DNA of 17,416 nt from Chloroflexota bacterium (GCA_011041825.1 DRAO01000232.1:1-17416), one strand, 5' to 3'. Counted from the first letter of the stretch, positions 6,852-15,365 are shown. The notes: generated from the letters alone by a model not told the origin. Numbers and translations: made by a program.

Positions 6852-8719
6852 GGTTTTATCTCCGCCTGGCCGCATTAATATACCTGGCAGAGACCATCTT
6901 CTTCATCTTCTACCGGGCCCTTAACCTGGACGAAGGCTGGTATCTTATGGCAGTCAGGCTGGTCAGGGAAGGTAAGCTTCCCTACGTGGACTTCAATTAC
7001 ACGCAGGGGCCTGTGCTGCCCTACATCTATGGGTTGCTGTCCCCATCCCGCTCTCCCGGCCTGTTGACGGGCCGCCTGATAACCTGGGGGCTTGCCTTGG
7101 TGTGCACAGCTCTTACCGTGTTTATGGCCTGGCGTCTCTATGGGCCTAAAGCTTCACTGTTAACCCTGTGGGCGATGTCCTTGGGATGGTTTGCCATCGG
7201 GCAATATGCTTATGTGGCCACTTATGCGTTAACAGGGCTGTTCCTGGTAGCTGGCACCTTCTGCTGGCTGGGGGCTCGATCAAGGTGGTCTCGTATCCTG
7301 GCTGCCCTGTTTTTGGTCCTGGCTGTGGGCACCAGGATTTCCACCTTGGCTTCCCTTCTGGTCTTCTGGATCTGGGTTGTGGTCGAACTGAATGCTCTCT
7401 GGCGGGAAAAGGCTTCCGTCTTTGGGGTCTCTTTCCTGGCTCTGGGGCTTGTCTTTGGCCCTTTCCTGGCGCAGGCCCCCCTCTCAACCTGGTATAACCT
7501 CGTAGGGTTTCACATTGACAGGATTACATTTCTTGAGCTCCTATCCAGGTGGAAACAGGTGCTCCTATCAAACGGCATAGTCTTCTCAGCTTTCTGGCTG
7601 GCGGCCTTAATCGGATTGGGGCTTAAAAGCTGGCCTACCTCTGAGCACAGGGCTACCTATTGGCTTTTTGCCGTGGTGATAGGCCTTTTCCTCGCCCACC
7701 TTATACCACGTACTACTGACGCCTATTACAACGCCCTTCAATATCCATTGATGGCCATATTGATAGGGAAATGGGTAGAGCCCTTGGTGTTTCACCCTCA
7801 GAAATGGAGGAAAGCTGCCCTCTTCGCCCTGATAGCAATTAATCTGTGGGGGCAGTGGGTGGGGATTAAGCACTACAGGGTTTTAGACCGGTGGAGGACC
7901 CCATTGGATAACCTTGCTGAGATGGTGGGTTTTGTGAAGGCTAACGTTGCCGAGGTCTGCCTCCTTAAGGCTGTGACCCTGACGCCCATCCTGGCTGTGG
8001 AAACAGGCACCCCCCTGTTCGAGGGGTTAGAGATGGGGATTTTCTCCTATCGCCCCACCTGGGATGCAGAGCGATGCCGACGCTTCCATTCCGTGAACAA
8101 TGAACTTCTCGCCCGGATGGTCTCCTGCCCAGATGTGGGATGGGTTGCCTTCAGCCATTATGACTGGAATTCCCACCTGGTGGGTTTCCTCGACCCGCTT
8201 AAGGAAGTGCTGTATCGGGAATATCGCTGGATCAAGACCTTTCAGGGCCTTGGCCCAACAGGTGATGAGGTGTATTTCTATGTGAGGCGGGGGTGTTTCA
8301 AGGGCCAATCTGAGCACCTTATAACCCTGGAGTGGGAAAATGGCATCAGGTTGGGAGGCTTTAATTGGAAGCTGAAATCCGATTCGGCGGAATTGATGCT
8401 TTTTTGGCAGGCCTGTAATCCTGTAGATGAGGATTACACTGTATTTGTCCACATCCTTGATGAGGATGGTAAGCTGGTTTACGGCAAGGACGAACAACCC
8501 TGCCACAACACCTGTCCCTGCACTTCCTGGAAGCCTGGCGAGTTAATACCTGATGAGCATCTTCTGGAACTCTCAGCGCTCAAGCCGGGGAGATATTACG
8601 TGGAGATAGGGCTTTACGATGCCCAGCTCCAGCGTCTCTGTTTGATTGATGGGAGAGATGCAGTGATATTGCTCTCATTTTGGCGCTCAAAGGATGCCTG
8701 CGAAACAGCGTTTTTTTAG
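6848..8719 (+). CDS. GT-39/ArnT-like polytopic membrane glycosyltransferase with C-terminal beta-rich domain
   Basis: This 623-residue protein resembles the GT-C (PMT/ArnT, GT-39) family, which uses polyprenyl-phosphate sugars outside the cytoplasmic membrane. After a first helix (about 5-22) comes LNLDEGWYLMAVRLVREGKLPYVDF-type sequence, with the acidic pair D28-E29 in the first external loop, the usual catalytic place. About ten more hydrophobic segments follow to roughly residue 350, then a soluble part. The last 135 residues, from about 489, look beta-rich (TVFVHILDEDGKLVYG, LKPGRYYVEIGLYD), like domains often appended to such proteins in Chloroflexota. Six cysteines lie in or near this end, including CHNTCPC. 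The ATGA overlap with manC suggests it uses a mannose-derived lipid-linked donor (inference). Acceptor and exact sugar are unknown. Confidence 0.75.
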   Translation: MRFYLRLAALIYLAETIFFIFYRALNLDEGWYLMAVRLVREGKLPYVDFNYTQGPVLPYIYGLLSPSRSPGLLTGRLITWGLALVCTALTVFMAWRLYGPKASLLTLWAMSLGWFAIGQYAYVATYALTGLFLVAGTFCWLGARSRWSRILAALFLVLAVGTRISTLASLLVFWIWVVVELNALWREKASVFGVSFLALGLVFGPFLAQAPLSTWYNLVGFHIDRITFLELLSRWKQVLLSNGIVFSAFWLAALIGLGLKSWPTSEHRATYWLFAVVIGLFLAHLIPRTTDAYYNALQYPLMAILIGKWVEPLVFHPQKWRKAALFALIAINLWGQWVGIKHYRVLDRWRTPLDNLAEMVGFVKANVAEVCLLKAVTLTPILAVETGTPLFEGLEMGIFSYRPTWDAERCRRFHSVNNELLARMVSCPDVGWVAFSHYDWNSHLVGFLDPLKEVLYREYRWIKTFQGLGPTGDEVYFYVRRGCFKGQSEHLITLEWENGIRLGGFNWKLKSDSAELMLFWQACNPVDEDYTVFVHILDEDGKLVYGKDEQPCHNTCPCTSWKPGELIPDEHLLELSALKPGRYYVEIGLYDAQLQRLCLIDGRDAVILLSFWRSKDACETAFF

Positions 8720-8746
8720 GGGGTCTGCACTCTCGGGTTGGCAATG

Positions 8747-8766
8747 TTGCCCCACGGTGGGGGCAA
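8747..8766. other. G/C-rich hairpin in the spacer before topA
   Basis: TTGCCCC (8747-8753) pairs with GGGGCAA (8760-8766) and is followed by an A-run, so on neither strand does it look like an intrinsic terminator. An overlapping GGCAA/TTGCC pair just upstream offers an alternative fold. Confidence 0.35.
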
Positions 8767-8790
8767 AAAAGGAGAAAAGGGAGTGTTTTT

Positions 8791-8814
8791 GTGGGCAAAA
8801 TCCCACTTTCTTAT
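8791..8814 (+). terminator. Possible weak intrinsic terminator after the membrane glycosyltransferase gene
   Basis: GTGGG (8791-8795) pairs with CCCAC (8802-8806) around CAAAAT and is followed by TTTCTTAT. The five-bp stem is short, so termination would be partial at best. Confidence 0.3.
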
Positions 8815-8889
8815 ATGACCACGATTAAGTGTGGAGCTACCGCTCTCTCTAGTGTAAACCTATAAAATTCCAGTAACAGGGGGAAGACT

Positions 8890-11211
8890 ATGACGGAGCT
8901 CACCATTGAAGCTTATTGCGTGAAATGCAGGACCAAGCGGGTGATGCAGGACCCAGAACCGGTATACCTTGAGAATGGCAGGGCTGCCACCAAGGGCATC
9001 TGCCCGGTATGTGGCTCCACTCTCTTCAGGATGGGCGAAACCCCTGCCCATAGCAACATCCCTAAACCTGACCCGCCTAAGCCGAAGGGGAAGCTGGTGA
9101 TTGTGGAGTCGCCAGCCAAGGCTCGCACTGTGGGTAAGTTCCTGGGCAAAGGCTACACCGTAAAAGCATCCATCGGTCACGTGCGGGACCTGCTGCGTTC
9201 CAAGTTAAGCGTAGATGTGGAGAACGGCTTCAAGCCCCGATACCGTGTGCCAAACGAGAAAAAGGAAGTGGTGAAGGAAATCCAGGCGGCAGCCAAAAAA
9301 GCTGCCGAAGTATACCTGGCTACTGACCCGGACAGGGAGGGCGAAGCCATAGCCTGGCACCTGTTGCAGGCAGCTCGCATTCCCAAAAACAAAGTCCGCA
9401 GAGTGGTGTTCCATGAGATAACCAAGTCGGCCATCGAGGAGGCTTTCTCCCATCCCCGGGACATTGATATGAACCTGGTAAACGCCCAGCAAGCCCGCCG
9501 CATCCTCGACCGGCTTGTGGGCTACAAGCTGAGCCCCCTCCTGTGGAGGAAGGTGCGCAACCGCACCTCAGCGGGGAGGGTTCAGTCCGTTGCCCTGCGC
9601 CTTATTGTGGAACGAGAGCGGGAAATCCAGTCCTTCGTACCCGAAGAATACTGGTCCATCAAGGCCAAGCTCGCCAAGCAAGTTCCCGAACGGCCCACAT
9701 TTATCGCCAAACTCGTCCGGATAAGAAATGAGGAAGTAAACCTCAAGAACAAGGAAGAAACCGACAAGGTTGTAGCGGAACTGGAAAAAGCCTCCTACCT
9801 GGTTTACAATATCAAGCGTGGCACCCGCAAGAAGAACCCTGCTCCTCCCTTCACCACCAGCACAATGCAGCAGGAGGCCTCCAAACAACTGGGCTTCACC
9901 GCTAAGAAGACTATGATGGTAGCCCAGCAGCTTTACGAAGGCGTGCCTCTAGGAGAGGAAGGCCCCGTGGGCCTCATAACCTATATGCGAACCGACAGCG
10001 TCCAGGTGGCCGAAGTGGCCCAGCAAGAAGCACGTCGTTTCATAACCGAGCGCTTCGGGGAGGATTTCCTCCCCCAAAAGCCCCCCAAGTACAAGACCAG
10101 GGCCAAGATAGCTCAGGAGGCTCACGAGGCCATCCGGCCCACCAGCGTTTACCGAGAGCCCAAGGCTATCAAGCAGTATCTCACACGGGACCAATACAGG
10201 CTGTACGACCTTATCTGGAAGCGCTTCATTGCCAGCCAGATGGCTCCCGCCATCTACGATACGATGTCGGTGGATATAGTAGCCGATGGAGGTGGGAAGC
10301 CCGAGGCCGGTTACCTCTTCCGGGCAACGGGTTCATCCATCCGCTTCCCCGGATTCCTCCTGGTTTACCAGGAAGCAAGGGACGAAGACGCCCCGCCCGA
10401 GGAGGAAGAAGGCATCAGCATCCCTCCTCTGGAGAAAGGCGAGAGGCTGGACCTTGTCCAGCTCCTCCCGGAGCAGCACTTCACCCAGCCACCTCCCAGG
10501 TACACCGAAGCTTCCTTGGTGCGCACCTTGGAGGAATACGGCATCGGGCGGCCATCCACCTATGCGCCTATCATTTCCACCCTCTACACCCGAGGCTATG
10601 TGCAGCGGGATGGCAAGCGCCTCGTGCCGACGGAAATCGGCTTCATCGTCAATGACCTGCTGGTGGAACACTTCCCTGACCTGATCAACGTGGATTTCAC
10701 CGCCCGGATGGAAGAGGACCTTGACAGGATAGCTGCTGGGGAGAAAGATTGGGTGGGGATGCTCCGGGAATTCTATGGCCCCTTTGAAGAGGCTGTCGCC
10801 CGTGCCGACCGGATTATAGAGAAGGTGGAATTGCCGGAAGAAGAGACCGGGATGGTGTGTGAGAAATGCGGCAGCCCAATGGTGGTCAAATGGGGCCGCT
10901 ACGGCAAGTTCATCGCTTGCTCCAATTACCCGGCTTGCCGCAACACCAAGCCTTACATGGTCAAGACCGGAGCTATATGCCCCGAATGCGGGGGCGACCT
11001 CGTCGAGCGTAAGACTCGCCGGGGGCGCACTTTCTACGGGTGCATAAATTACCCCGAATGCAACTTTGCCACCTGGAAACGCCCTTTGCCTCGTCCTTGT
11101 CCTTCCTGCGGGGGGTTGCTGGTAGTGGCAAACAAAGATGAGGCTCAATGCCTTCAATGCGAGGAGACCTTCCCGCTGGATGAGGTGGAAGGCGAGGGCC
11201 AGGAGGCTTAA
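8890..11211 (+). CDS. topA: DNA topoisomerase I (type IA) with extra N-terminal zinc ribbon
   Basis: TopA relaxes negative supercoils by cutting one strand through a 5'-phosphotyrosyl bond. Residues 1-60 form an additional zinc ribbon (C10, C13, C38, C41; YCVKCRTKR...GICPVCGSTLFRMG) that I recognise as DUF5679-like, linked by a Pro/Lys-rich stretch. The Toprim domain starts at about residue 68 (KLVIVESPAKA, E73; TDPDREGEA). The active-site Tyr is Y365 in ITYMRTDSV. EYGIGRPSTYA and the rest of domains 2-4 are intact. The C-terminus has two complete topoisomerase C4 fingers (CEKCGSPM...CSNYPAC and CPECGGDL...CINYPEC) and a third one (CPSCGG...CLQC). At 773 residues it is complete. AGGGGGA (from about 8877) precedes ATG 8890. 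murJ begins 12 bp downstream. Confidence 0.97.
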   Translation: MTELTIEAYCVKCRTKRVMQDPEPVYLENGRAATKGICPVCGSTLFRMGETPAHSNIPKPDPPKPKGKLVIVESPAKARTVGKFLGKGYTVKASIGHVRDLLRSKLSVDVENGFKPRYRVPNEKKEVVKEIQAAAKKAAEVYLATDPDREGEAIAWHLLQAARIPKNKVRRVVFHEITKSAIEEAFSHPRDIDMNLVNAQQARRILDRLVGYKLSPLLWRKVRNRTSAGRVQSVALRLIVEREREIQSFVPEEYWSIKAKLAKQVPERPTFIAKLVRIRNEEVNLKNKEETDKVVAELEKASYLVYNIKRGTRKKNPAPPFTTSTMQQEASKQLGFTAKKTMMVAQQLYEGVPLGEEGPVGLITYMRTDSVQVAEVAQQEARRFITERFGEDFLPQKPPKYKTRAKIAQEAHEAIRPTSVYREPKAIKQYLTRDQYRLYDLIWKRFIASQMAPAIYDTMSVDIVADGGGKPEAGYLFRATGSSIRFPGFLLVYQEARDEDAPPEEEEGISIPPLEKGERLDLVQLLPEQHFTQPPPRYTEASLVRTLEEYGIGRPSTYAPIISTLYTRGYVQRDGKRLVPTEIGFIVNDLLVEHFPDLINVDFTARMEEDLDRIAAGEKDWVGMLREFYGPFEEAVARADRIIEKVELPEEETGMVCEKCGSPMVVKWGRYGKFIACSNYPACRNTKPYMVKTGAICPECGGDLVERKTRRGRTFYGCINYPECNFATWKRPLPRPCPSCGGLLVVANKDEAQCLQCEETFPLDEVEGEGQEA

Positions 11212-11223
11212 AGCCGTGCAACT

Positions 11224-12771
11224 ATGATACTCACTAAACGCCAGATAGCGAAGGTCACGGGGGTGGTGATGATAGCCTTCGTGACCAGTCGTCTCCTGGG
11301 GTTGACCAGGGAGATTATAATCGGTTACCGCTTCGGCACCAGTGGCGAACTCGATGCCTACCTGGCTGCCTTTCGCCTGCCTGACCTCATCTTCCAAATC
11401 ATAGCTGGAGGAGCACTGGGGTCAGCCTTTATCCCCACCTTCTCCACTTACTTAGCCCAGGGCGATGAGAAAGGGGCCTGGGAGCTGGCCAGTTCAATGT
11501 TGAACTTGCTCCTGGCAGTGTTAATACCGCTGTGCGGTGCGGCTGCCCTCCTGGCCCCGGCGCTTGTCTCCAAAGTTATTGCCCCCGGGTTTGATCACTC
11601 CCGCCAGGCGCTGACGGCCTCTCTTATGCGGTTGATGCTTATAACCCCGGTGGTATTTGGGGTCAGCAGCCTCACGATGGCTATCCTCAATTCCTACCAG
11701 CACTTCACTATGCCCGCTTTCGCCCCTTCGGCATACAACCTGTGCATCATCCTGGGAGCCCTGGTGCTGGCTTGCCAGTGGGGCATATATGGCCTGGTCT
11801 GGGGGGTGGTACTGGGGGCATTTGCTCACCTGCTGGTGCAGATTCCTGCCCTGCTACGGAAGCCCGTCCGCTATATCCCTTCCCTAGACTGGCGGAACCC
11901 CGGCGTCCGGGAGGTTGTGCGCCTGATGCTGCCTCGGATGGTGGGGCTGGCCGCCGTGCAGGTGAACTTCCTGGTCAACGTAATCCTGGCTTCGGGTTTG
12001 GCCCCGGGGAGCATTGCAGCTCTGAATTACGCCTGGCTCCTTATGCTTCTCCCCCAGGGGATTTTTGCTCAGGCAATAGCCACAGCCATTTTCCCCACCT
12101 TCTCTCACCTCGCAGCATTGGAGGAGGCCGAGGAACTCCGCTCCCTCTTCGCCAGCGTCCTCAAGGGGGTGCTGTTCCTCTCGCTGCCTGCTACTGTGGG
12201 CCTCATCGTGCTGCGGGTGCCATTGGTGCAGATGCTCTGGCAGAGAGGGGCTTTTGGTTTGAAATCCACCTACGCAGTAGCCTGGGCTTTGCAATTCTAT
12301 GCCCTTGGGCTCTTCGCCCACTCCGTCGTGGAAGTGACGGTCCGGGTTTTCTACGCCCTGCATGACACCTTAACCCCCGTTAAGGTAGGGCTGGGGGCTA
12401 TGGGCCTGAACATAGCCCTGAGCCTGGCCCTCCTGCGCATCTTCCGGCTGATAGGATGGGAGCCTTTCGGAGGGCTGGCCTTGGCTAACAGCCTGGCTAC
12501 CATTGTGGAAATGACCCTCCTGCTCCTCCTGCTGGAAAAGCGTATAAAGGGTTTCGGAGGAGGGCTAGCCGAGGCAATAGGTCGGATGGCCTTTTCCAGC
12601 CTGGCTATGGGGATAGGGCTGTGGATTGTGGACGGCTACCTGAGGAGAGGGGGAACCTGGGTGGAAGGCCTGGGAGGCATAGCAGCGGGGCTTCTCCTTT
12701 ATTCAGCCATCTCATTGAAGTTTAGCCGGGGAACCCTGATGGCGCTATTCTCTGCTTATCGCCATCAATAA
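11224..12771 (+). CDS. murJ: Lipid II flippase MurJ (MviN)
   Basis: MurJ is a MOP-superfamily membrane transporter that flips lipid-linked peptidoglycan precursors across the cytoplasmic membrane. The 515-residue protein has the expected 14 or so hydrophobic helices and family sequence: TSRLLGLTREIIIGYRFG near the N-terminus, LDAYLAAFRLPDLIF, GGALGSAFIPTF, and later NYAWLLMLLPQGIFAQAIATAIFP-type sequence. The conserved Arg/Asp/Arg triads of the first helices are in place. It begins 12 bp after topA, with the nearest GGAGG 17 bases upstream inside the topA end, so initiation is probably coupled to topA translation. Its 3' end overlaps the convergent DUF3307 gene by 27 bp. A flippase role in place of other MOP exporters is likely but not proven. 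Confidence 0.93.
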   Translation: MILTKRQIAKVTGVVMIAFVTSRLLGLTREIIIGYRFGTSGELDAYLAAFRLPDLIFQIIAGGALGSAFIPTFSTYLAQGDEKGAWELASSMLNLLLAVLIPLCGAAALLAPALVSKVIAPGFDHSRQALTASLMRLMLITPVVFGVSSLTMAILNSYQHFTMPAFAPSAYNLCIILGALVLACQWGIYGLVWGVVLGAFAHLLVQIPALLRKPVRYIPSLDWRNPGVREVVRLMLPRMVGLAAVQVNFLVNVILASGLAPGSIAALNYAWLLMLLPQGIFAQAIATAIFPTFSHLAALEEAEELRSLFASVLKGVLFLSLPATVGLIVLRVPLVQMLWQRGAFGLKSTYAVAWALQFYALGLFAHSVVEVTVRVFYALHDTLTPVKVGLGAMGLNIALSLALLRIFRLIGWEPFGGLALANSLATIVEMTLLLLLLEKRIKGFGGGLAEAIGRMAFSSLAMGIGLWIVDGYLRRGGTWVEGLGGIAAGLLLYSAISLKFSRGTLMALFSAYRHQ

Positions 12772-13452
12772 CAGGGTCACTGGCAACGTAAGGGCCAAGC
12801 TAACCCCTATCCGATACAGGTTACAGCGCCATCGGCCCCCTGTAAAAGTGAAAGCCCGGGGGATAAAGGCCAGGATAACCGCCAAAGGTGAAGCCATTAT
12901 GAATAAGAGGACGAAAAGGGTTCTCTCTATGCCTCCGAGGAGCCGCTGGAGAGGTTCTATCTGGAAATTGGCACGGGGAACGTAGCACGAAGGCAGCAAA
13001 TCAAGCACATATCTCTCCACCAGTGGCACCTCCCACAGGAGGAAGATAAAGGCGATGAAGCAAATCATCACCTTAAGGTGCAACGGTATCTCTGCGGAGG
13101 AGGCGAAATCCCACCTGGGCAAGCTTCTCTCAAAAGCCAGCACCGTTGCCAGGATTAAACCCAGGTGCAGAAATTGGTCACCTAGAAAGTAAAGGAATTC
13201 CCGGGAGGGCTCAGCCCTTGGTATGGAAGAGCGAAAGGCATCCAGAGCCATATGGGAACCGCTGACAACCAGGGTTATAGCCCACCACAGGGGTGAGTAA
13301 CCCCAGGAAAGCGCAGCCGTGCACACGGTCACAATTAAGGTATGGATGGCCAGGCCCTTCCAGCTCTCTTTTTTCATAATTACAAGGCCCGAGGATTGGA
13401 AGGCAAAATCCCCCAGCATATGGGCCAACAAGAGCCTTATCAGCAACTCCAT
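12745..13452 (-). CDS. DUF3307 family membrane protein
   Basis: The N-terminus ELLIRLLLAHMLGDFAFQSS matches the DUF3307 pattern of a hydrophobic helix with His and Asp (H10, D14). Further polar residues lie within membrane segments: H36 (LAIHTLIV), SHMALDAFR (H67, D71) and GDQFLH (D91, H95), a pattern suggesting a metal or proton site, though no function is established. About seven hydrophobic segments are visible over 235 residues. The start at 13452 follows AGGAAG by a few bases; a longer in-frame version to 13494 would begin about where the predicted transcript starts, so it is unlikely. The gene converges on murJ with a 27-bp overlap. Confidence 0.85.
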   Translation of the reverse strand: MELLIRLLLAHMLGDFAFQSSGLVIMKKESWKGLAIHTLIVTVCTAALSWGYSPLWWAITLVVSGSHMALDAFRSSIPRAEPSREFLYFLGDQFLHLGLILATVLAFERSLPRWDFASSAEIPLHLKVMICFIAFIFLLWEVPLVERYVLDLLPSCYVPRANFQIEPLQRLLGGIERTLFVLLFIMASPLAVILAFIPRAFTFTGGRWRCNLYRIGVSLALTLPVTLLLMAISRE

Positions 13453-13499
13453 AACGCTTCCTGCCGGTATCTCGGTGAACATCCTGCTCAACAATCCGA

Positions 13500-13528
13500 A
13501 TTATACAGCATAATGGATACTTCAGCAA
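13500..13528 (-). promoter_or_regulatory. Promoter for the DUF3307 gene, perfect -10
   Basis: On the - strand TTGCTG (complement at 13523-13528) and TATAAT (complement at 13500-13505) are 17 bp apart. Transcription would begin near 13493, about 40 bases before the start codon at 13452. Confidence 0.6.
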
Positions 13529-13550
13529 ACTGGAATAAGGTCAGCGATTC

Positions 13551-13575
13551 TTGATGGCGGCGAAGCCGCCGTCAA
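13551..13575. repeat. GCGAAGC-centred palindrome (copy 2)
   Basis: TTGATGGCGGC (13551-13561) faces GCCGCCGTCAA (13565-13575) around GAA, an 11-bp stem with one T-G pair. It lies between the DUF3307 promoter (-) and the adaptor gene (+). The core is the same as in the copy at 17053-17079. No T-run adjoins it on the + strand. Confidence 0.75.
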
Positions 13576-13621
13576 AAACAACCGTGACTTTCTCCCAAGA
13601 GAGAGGTAGAGGAGGTGGGCT

Positions 13622-14935
13622 TTGTTACGCCGGTTGATGATAGGAGCTTTAGCCTTGATGGTGGTGGGTGGGGGTGGGTTCCTGCTGTATCAGCACTTCT
13701 CTTCCCCCCGTTATGCGACGGCAATCGTCAGGAGAGGGGATATAGAAGCCTTTGTAGAGGCAACGGGAAGAGTGAGGCCACTGAGGGAACTCTCCCTCTC
13801 CTCACAGGTAAACGGCAGGGTAAAGAGCGTGGCTGTCAAGAGGGGGGATTCCGTCCGCAAAGGCCAGCTTCTCCTGGAATTAGAAGCTCCCGAACTGGAA
13901 TGGCAGCTCAGGGAAGCCACCTTAACCCTGGATATGAGGCGCCTGGAATTGGAAAAAGCGCTGTCGGGGCCTTCTCCTGAGGAATTAAAAGCAGCCGAAG
14001 CACAGCTTGCCGCCGCTAAAGCCAAACTGGCTGCCTTGGAGGAATGCCCTTCTGAAGAGGAGATTGTGGAGGCTAAGACCGCTATGGAAAAGGCAGAAGC
14101 CGCTTTGAAGTTAGCCCAGGCCGAATATGATAAAGTGGCTTGGATGGGGAACGCCGCTATGTTACCTCAGGCCTTCACCCTCCAACAGGCGACATTGGAT
14201 TATGAAGCTGCCAAGGCCAGATACCAGGCCCTCCTCAAAGGGCCTTCACCTGTGGAATTGGAGGCAGCACGCAAGGAGGTGGAGGCCGCTGAAGCTCAAT
14301 TGGAAAAGCTCCGCCAAGGCCCTTCCGAACAGGAGGTGAAAATCCTGCGCAAACGGGTGGAACTGGCGGAAGAAGCCGTTGCCAAAGCCCGTGAAGCCCT
14401 CCGCCAGACCAAGCTTTTGGCGCCTTGGGATGGTGTGGTGACGGGCGTGTACGTTGAAGAGGGAGAAGTCGTGCCCGCCTATAGGCGCTTGCTCTCCCTT
14501 GCCGACACGAGCAAATGGGAGATAGAGGCGGAAATAGATGAACTGGATGTGGGCAAGGTCTCCCCCGGTCAACAGGTGCTAATCTCCTTCGATGCCTTCC
14601 CAACGGTGGAGCTCAAGGGGCTTCTGGAGGAGATAGAGCCTGCTCCCGTTGCGGAGAGGGGAAGCATCATCTATAAAGCCCACATAAGCTTTGACCCCGA
14701 CACCCTGCCGATGCGCATAAACCTGAGCGTCAACTTGCGGATAATTGTCGGCCATCGGGAAGGGGTTCTGCTGGTGCCCAGGGCAGCCATCCGCCAGATG
14801 GGCACAAAAGAGGCTGTGAAGATATTGCGGGAAGGCAAGGTAGAGATGGTGGAAGTTACCACCGGCCTCTCGGATGGCGAGAATGTAGAGATTATCAGGG
14901 GACTGGAGGAAGGACAAATCATCGTGCTGGATTAA
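13622..14935 (+). CDS. HlyD/MacA-type efflux periplasmic adaptor subunit (membrane fusion protein)
   Basis: Adaptors of this type link an inner-membrane pump (ABC or RND) to its extracytoplasmic partners. The 437-residue protein has an N-terminal membrane anchor (about 5-23), a split lipoyl/biotinyl domain (LSSQVNGRVKSVAVKRGDSV, from about 59, and LLAPWDGVVTGVYVEEGEVV, from about 265), a long Ala/Glu/Lys-rich coiled-coil hairpin between them, and a beta-barrel and membrane-proximal end (IEAEIDELDVGKVSPGQQV). The hairpin contains a 91-residue internal repeat: GPSPEELKAAEAQL (116) matches GPSPVELEAARKEV (207), and CPSEEEI (142) matches GPSEQEV (233). GGAGGTG (13611-13617) places initiation at TTG 13622. 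No transporter gene is adjacent; the next gene is convergent and overlaps by 17 bp. Confidence 0.9.
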   Translation: MLRRLMIGALALMVVGGGGFLLYQHFSSPRYATAIVRRGDIEAFVEATGRVRPLRELSLSSQVNGRVKSVAVKRGDSVRKGQLLLELEAPELEWQLREATLTLDMRRLELEKALSGPSPEELKAAEAQLAAAKAKLAALEECPSEEEIVEAKTAMEKAEAALKLAQAEYDKVAWMGNAAMLPQAFTLQQATLDYEAAKARYQALLKGPSPVELEAARKEVEAAEAQLEKLRQGPSEQEVKILRKRVELAEEAVAKAREALRQTKLLAPWDGVVTGVYVEEGEVVPAYRRLLSLADTSKWEIEAEIDELDVGKVSPGQQVLISFDAFPTVELKGLLEEIEPAPVAERGSIIYKAHISFDPDTLPMRINLSVNLRIIVGHREGVLLVPRAAIRQMGTKEAVKILREGKVEMVEVTTGLSDGENVEIIRGLEEGQIIVLD

Positions 14936-15365
14936 ACCAGAGCCCCATCATTATAAGGGAAACCAGTATCCCCATCAATGCCCCAACTACTACCTCCATA
15001 GGGGTATGGCCCAGAAGCTCCCGGAGGCGTTTTTCGCTTATCGGGTGACCTTTGAAAAGCTCTTCTAGAATCTGATTGAGGATGTGGGCCTGGATGCTGG
15101 CCGCCCTCCGCACGCCCGTGGCATCGTACATAACAATCATCGCCAAGACAAAACTGATGGCAAAGGCGGAGGAGCTAAACCCCTCCTGAAGCCCCACCGA
15201 CGTTGCCAGGGCTGAGACCAGGGCAGAATGTGAGCTGGGCATACCCCCTGCGCTGACCAAAAGCCGGAGGTCGAATTTTCCCCTCTGCAAGCGCCACACG
15301 AAGAATTTGGAAACCTGAGCTAAACCCCAGGCTAAGAGAGAAGCTGTCAGAATGCTGTTACTCAT
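14919..15365 (-). CDS. Divergent PAP2 family membrane protein (YuiD/DUF212)
   Basis: The family is a small membrane relative of type 2 phosphatidic acid phosphatases; its substrate is not established. The 148-residue protein shows the family signatures SAGGMPSSHSA (38-48), MYDATGVRRAAS (79-90) and RELLGHTPMEVVVGALMGI (about 115-133), with about four hydrophobic segments. ATG 15365 overlaps the xseB stop by eight bases and is preferred to TTG 15383, which has no ribosome-binding site; translation is therefore probably coupled to xseB. Its 3' end overlaps the adaptor gene on the other strand. It is the last gene of the - strand operon. Confidence 0.88.
   Translation of the reverse strand: MSNSILTASLLAWGLAQVSKFFVWRLQRGKFDLRLLVSAGGMPSSHSALVSALATSVGLQEGFSSSAFAISFVLAMIVMYDATGVRRAASIQAHILNQILEELFKGHPISEKRLRELLGHTPMEVVVGALMGILVSLIMMGLWFNPAR

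Noticed and set aside
8844..8866. TATAAA at 8861-8866 as a -10 element for topA
   Set aside because: No acceptable -35 hexamer occurs 16-18 bp upstream (TACCGC at 17 bp), so it is not listed as a promoter.
10333..11397. Long open frame of 354 codons on the - strand opposite topA
   Set aside because: It is antisense to an intact, well-conserved topA with all catalytic and zinc motifs, shows no recognisable domain, and arises from GC-rich codon structure.
13453..13494. Longer start for the DUF3307 protein
   Set aside because: The predicted transcript begins at about this point, and ATG 13452 has a good AGGAAG site and a family-like N-terminus.
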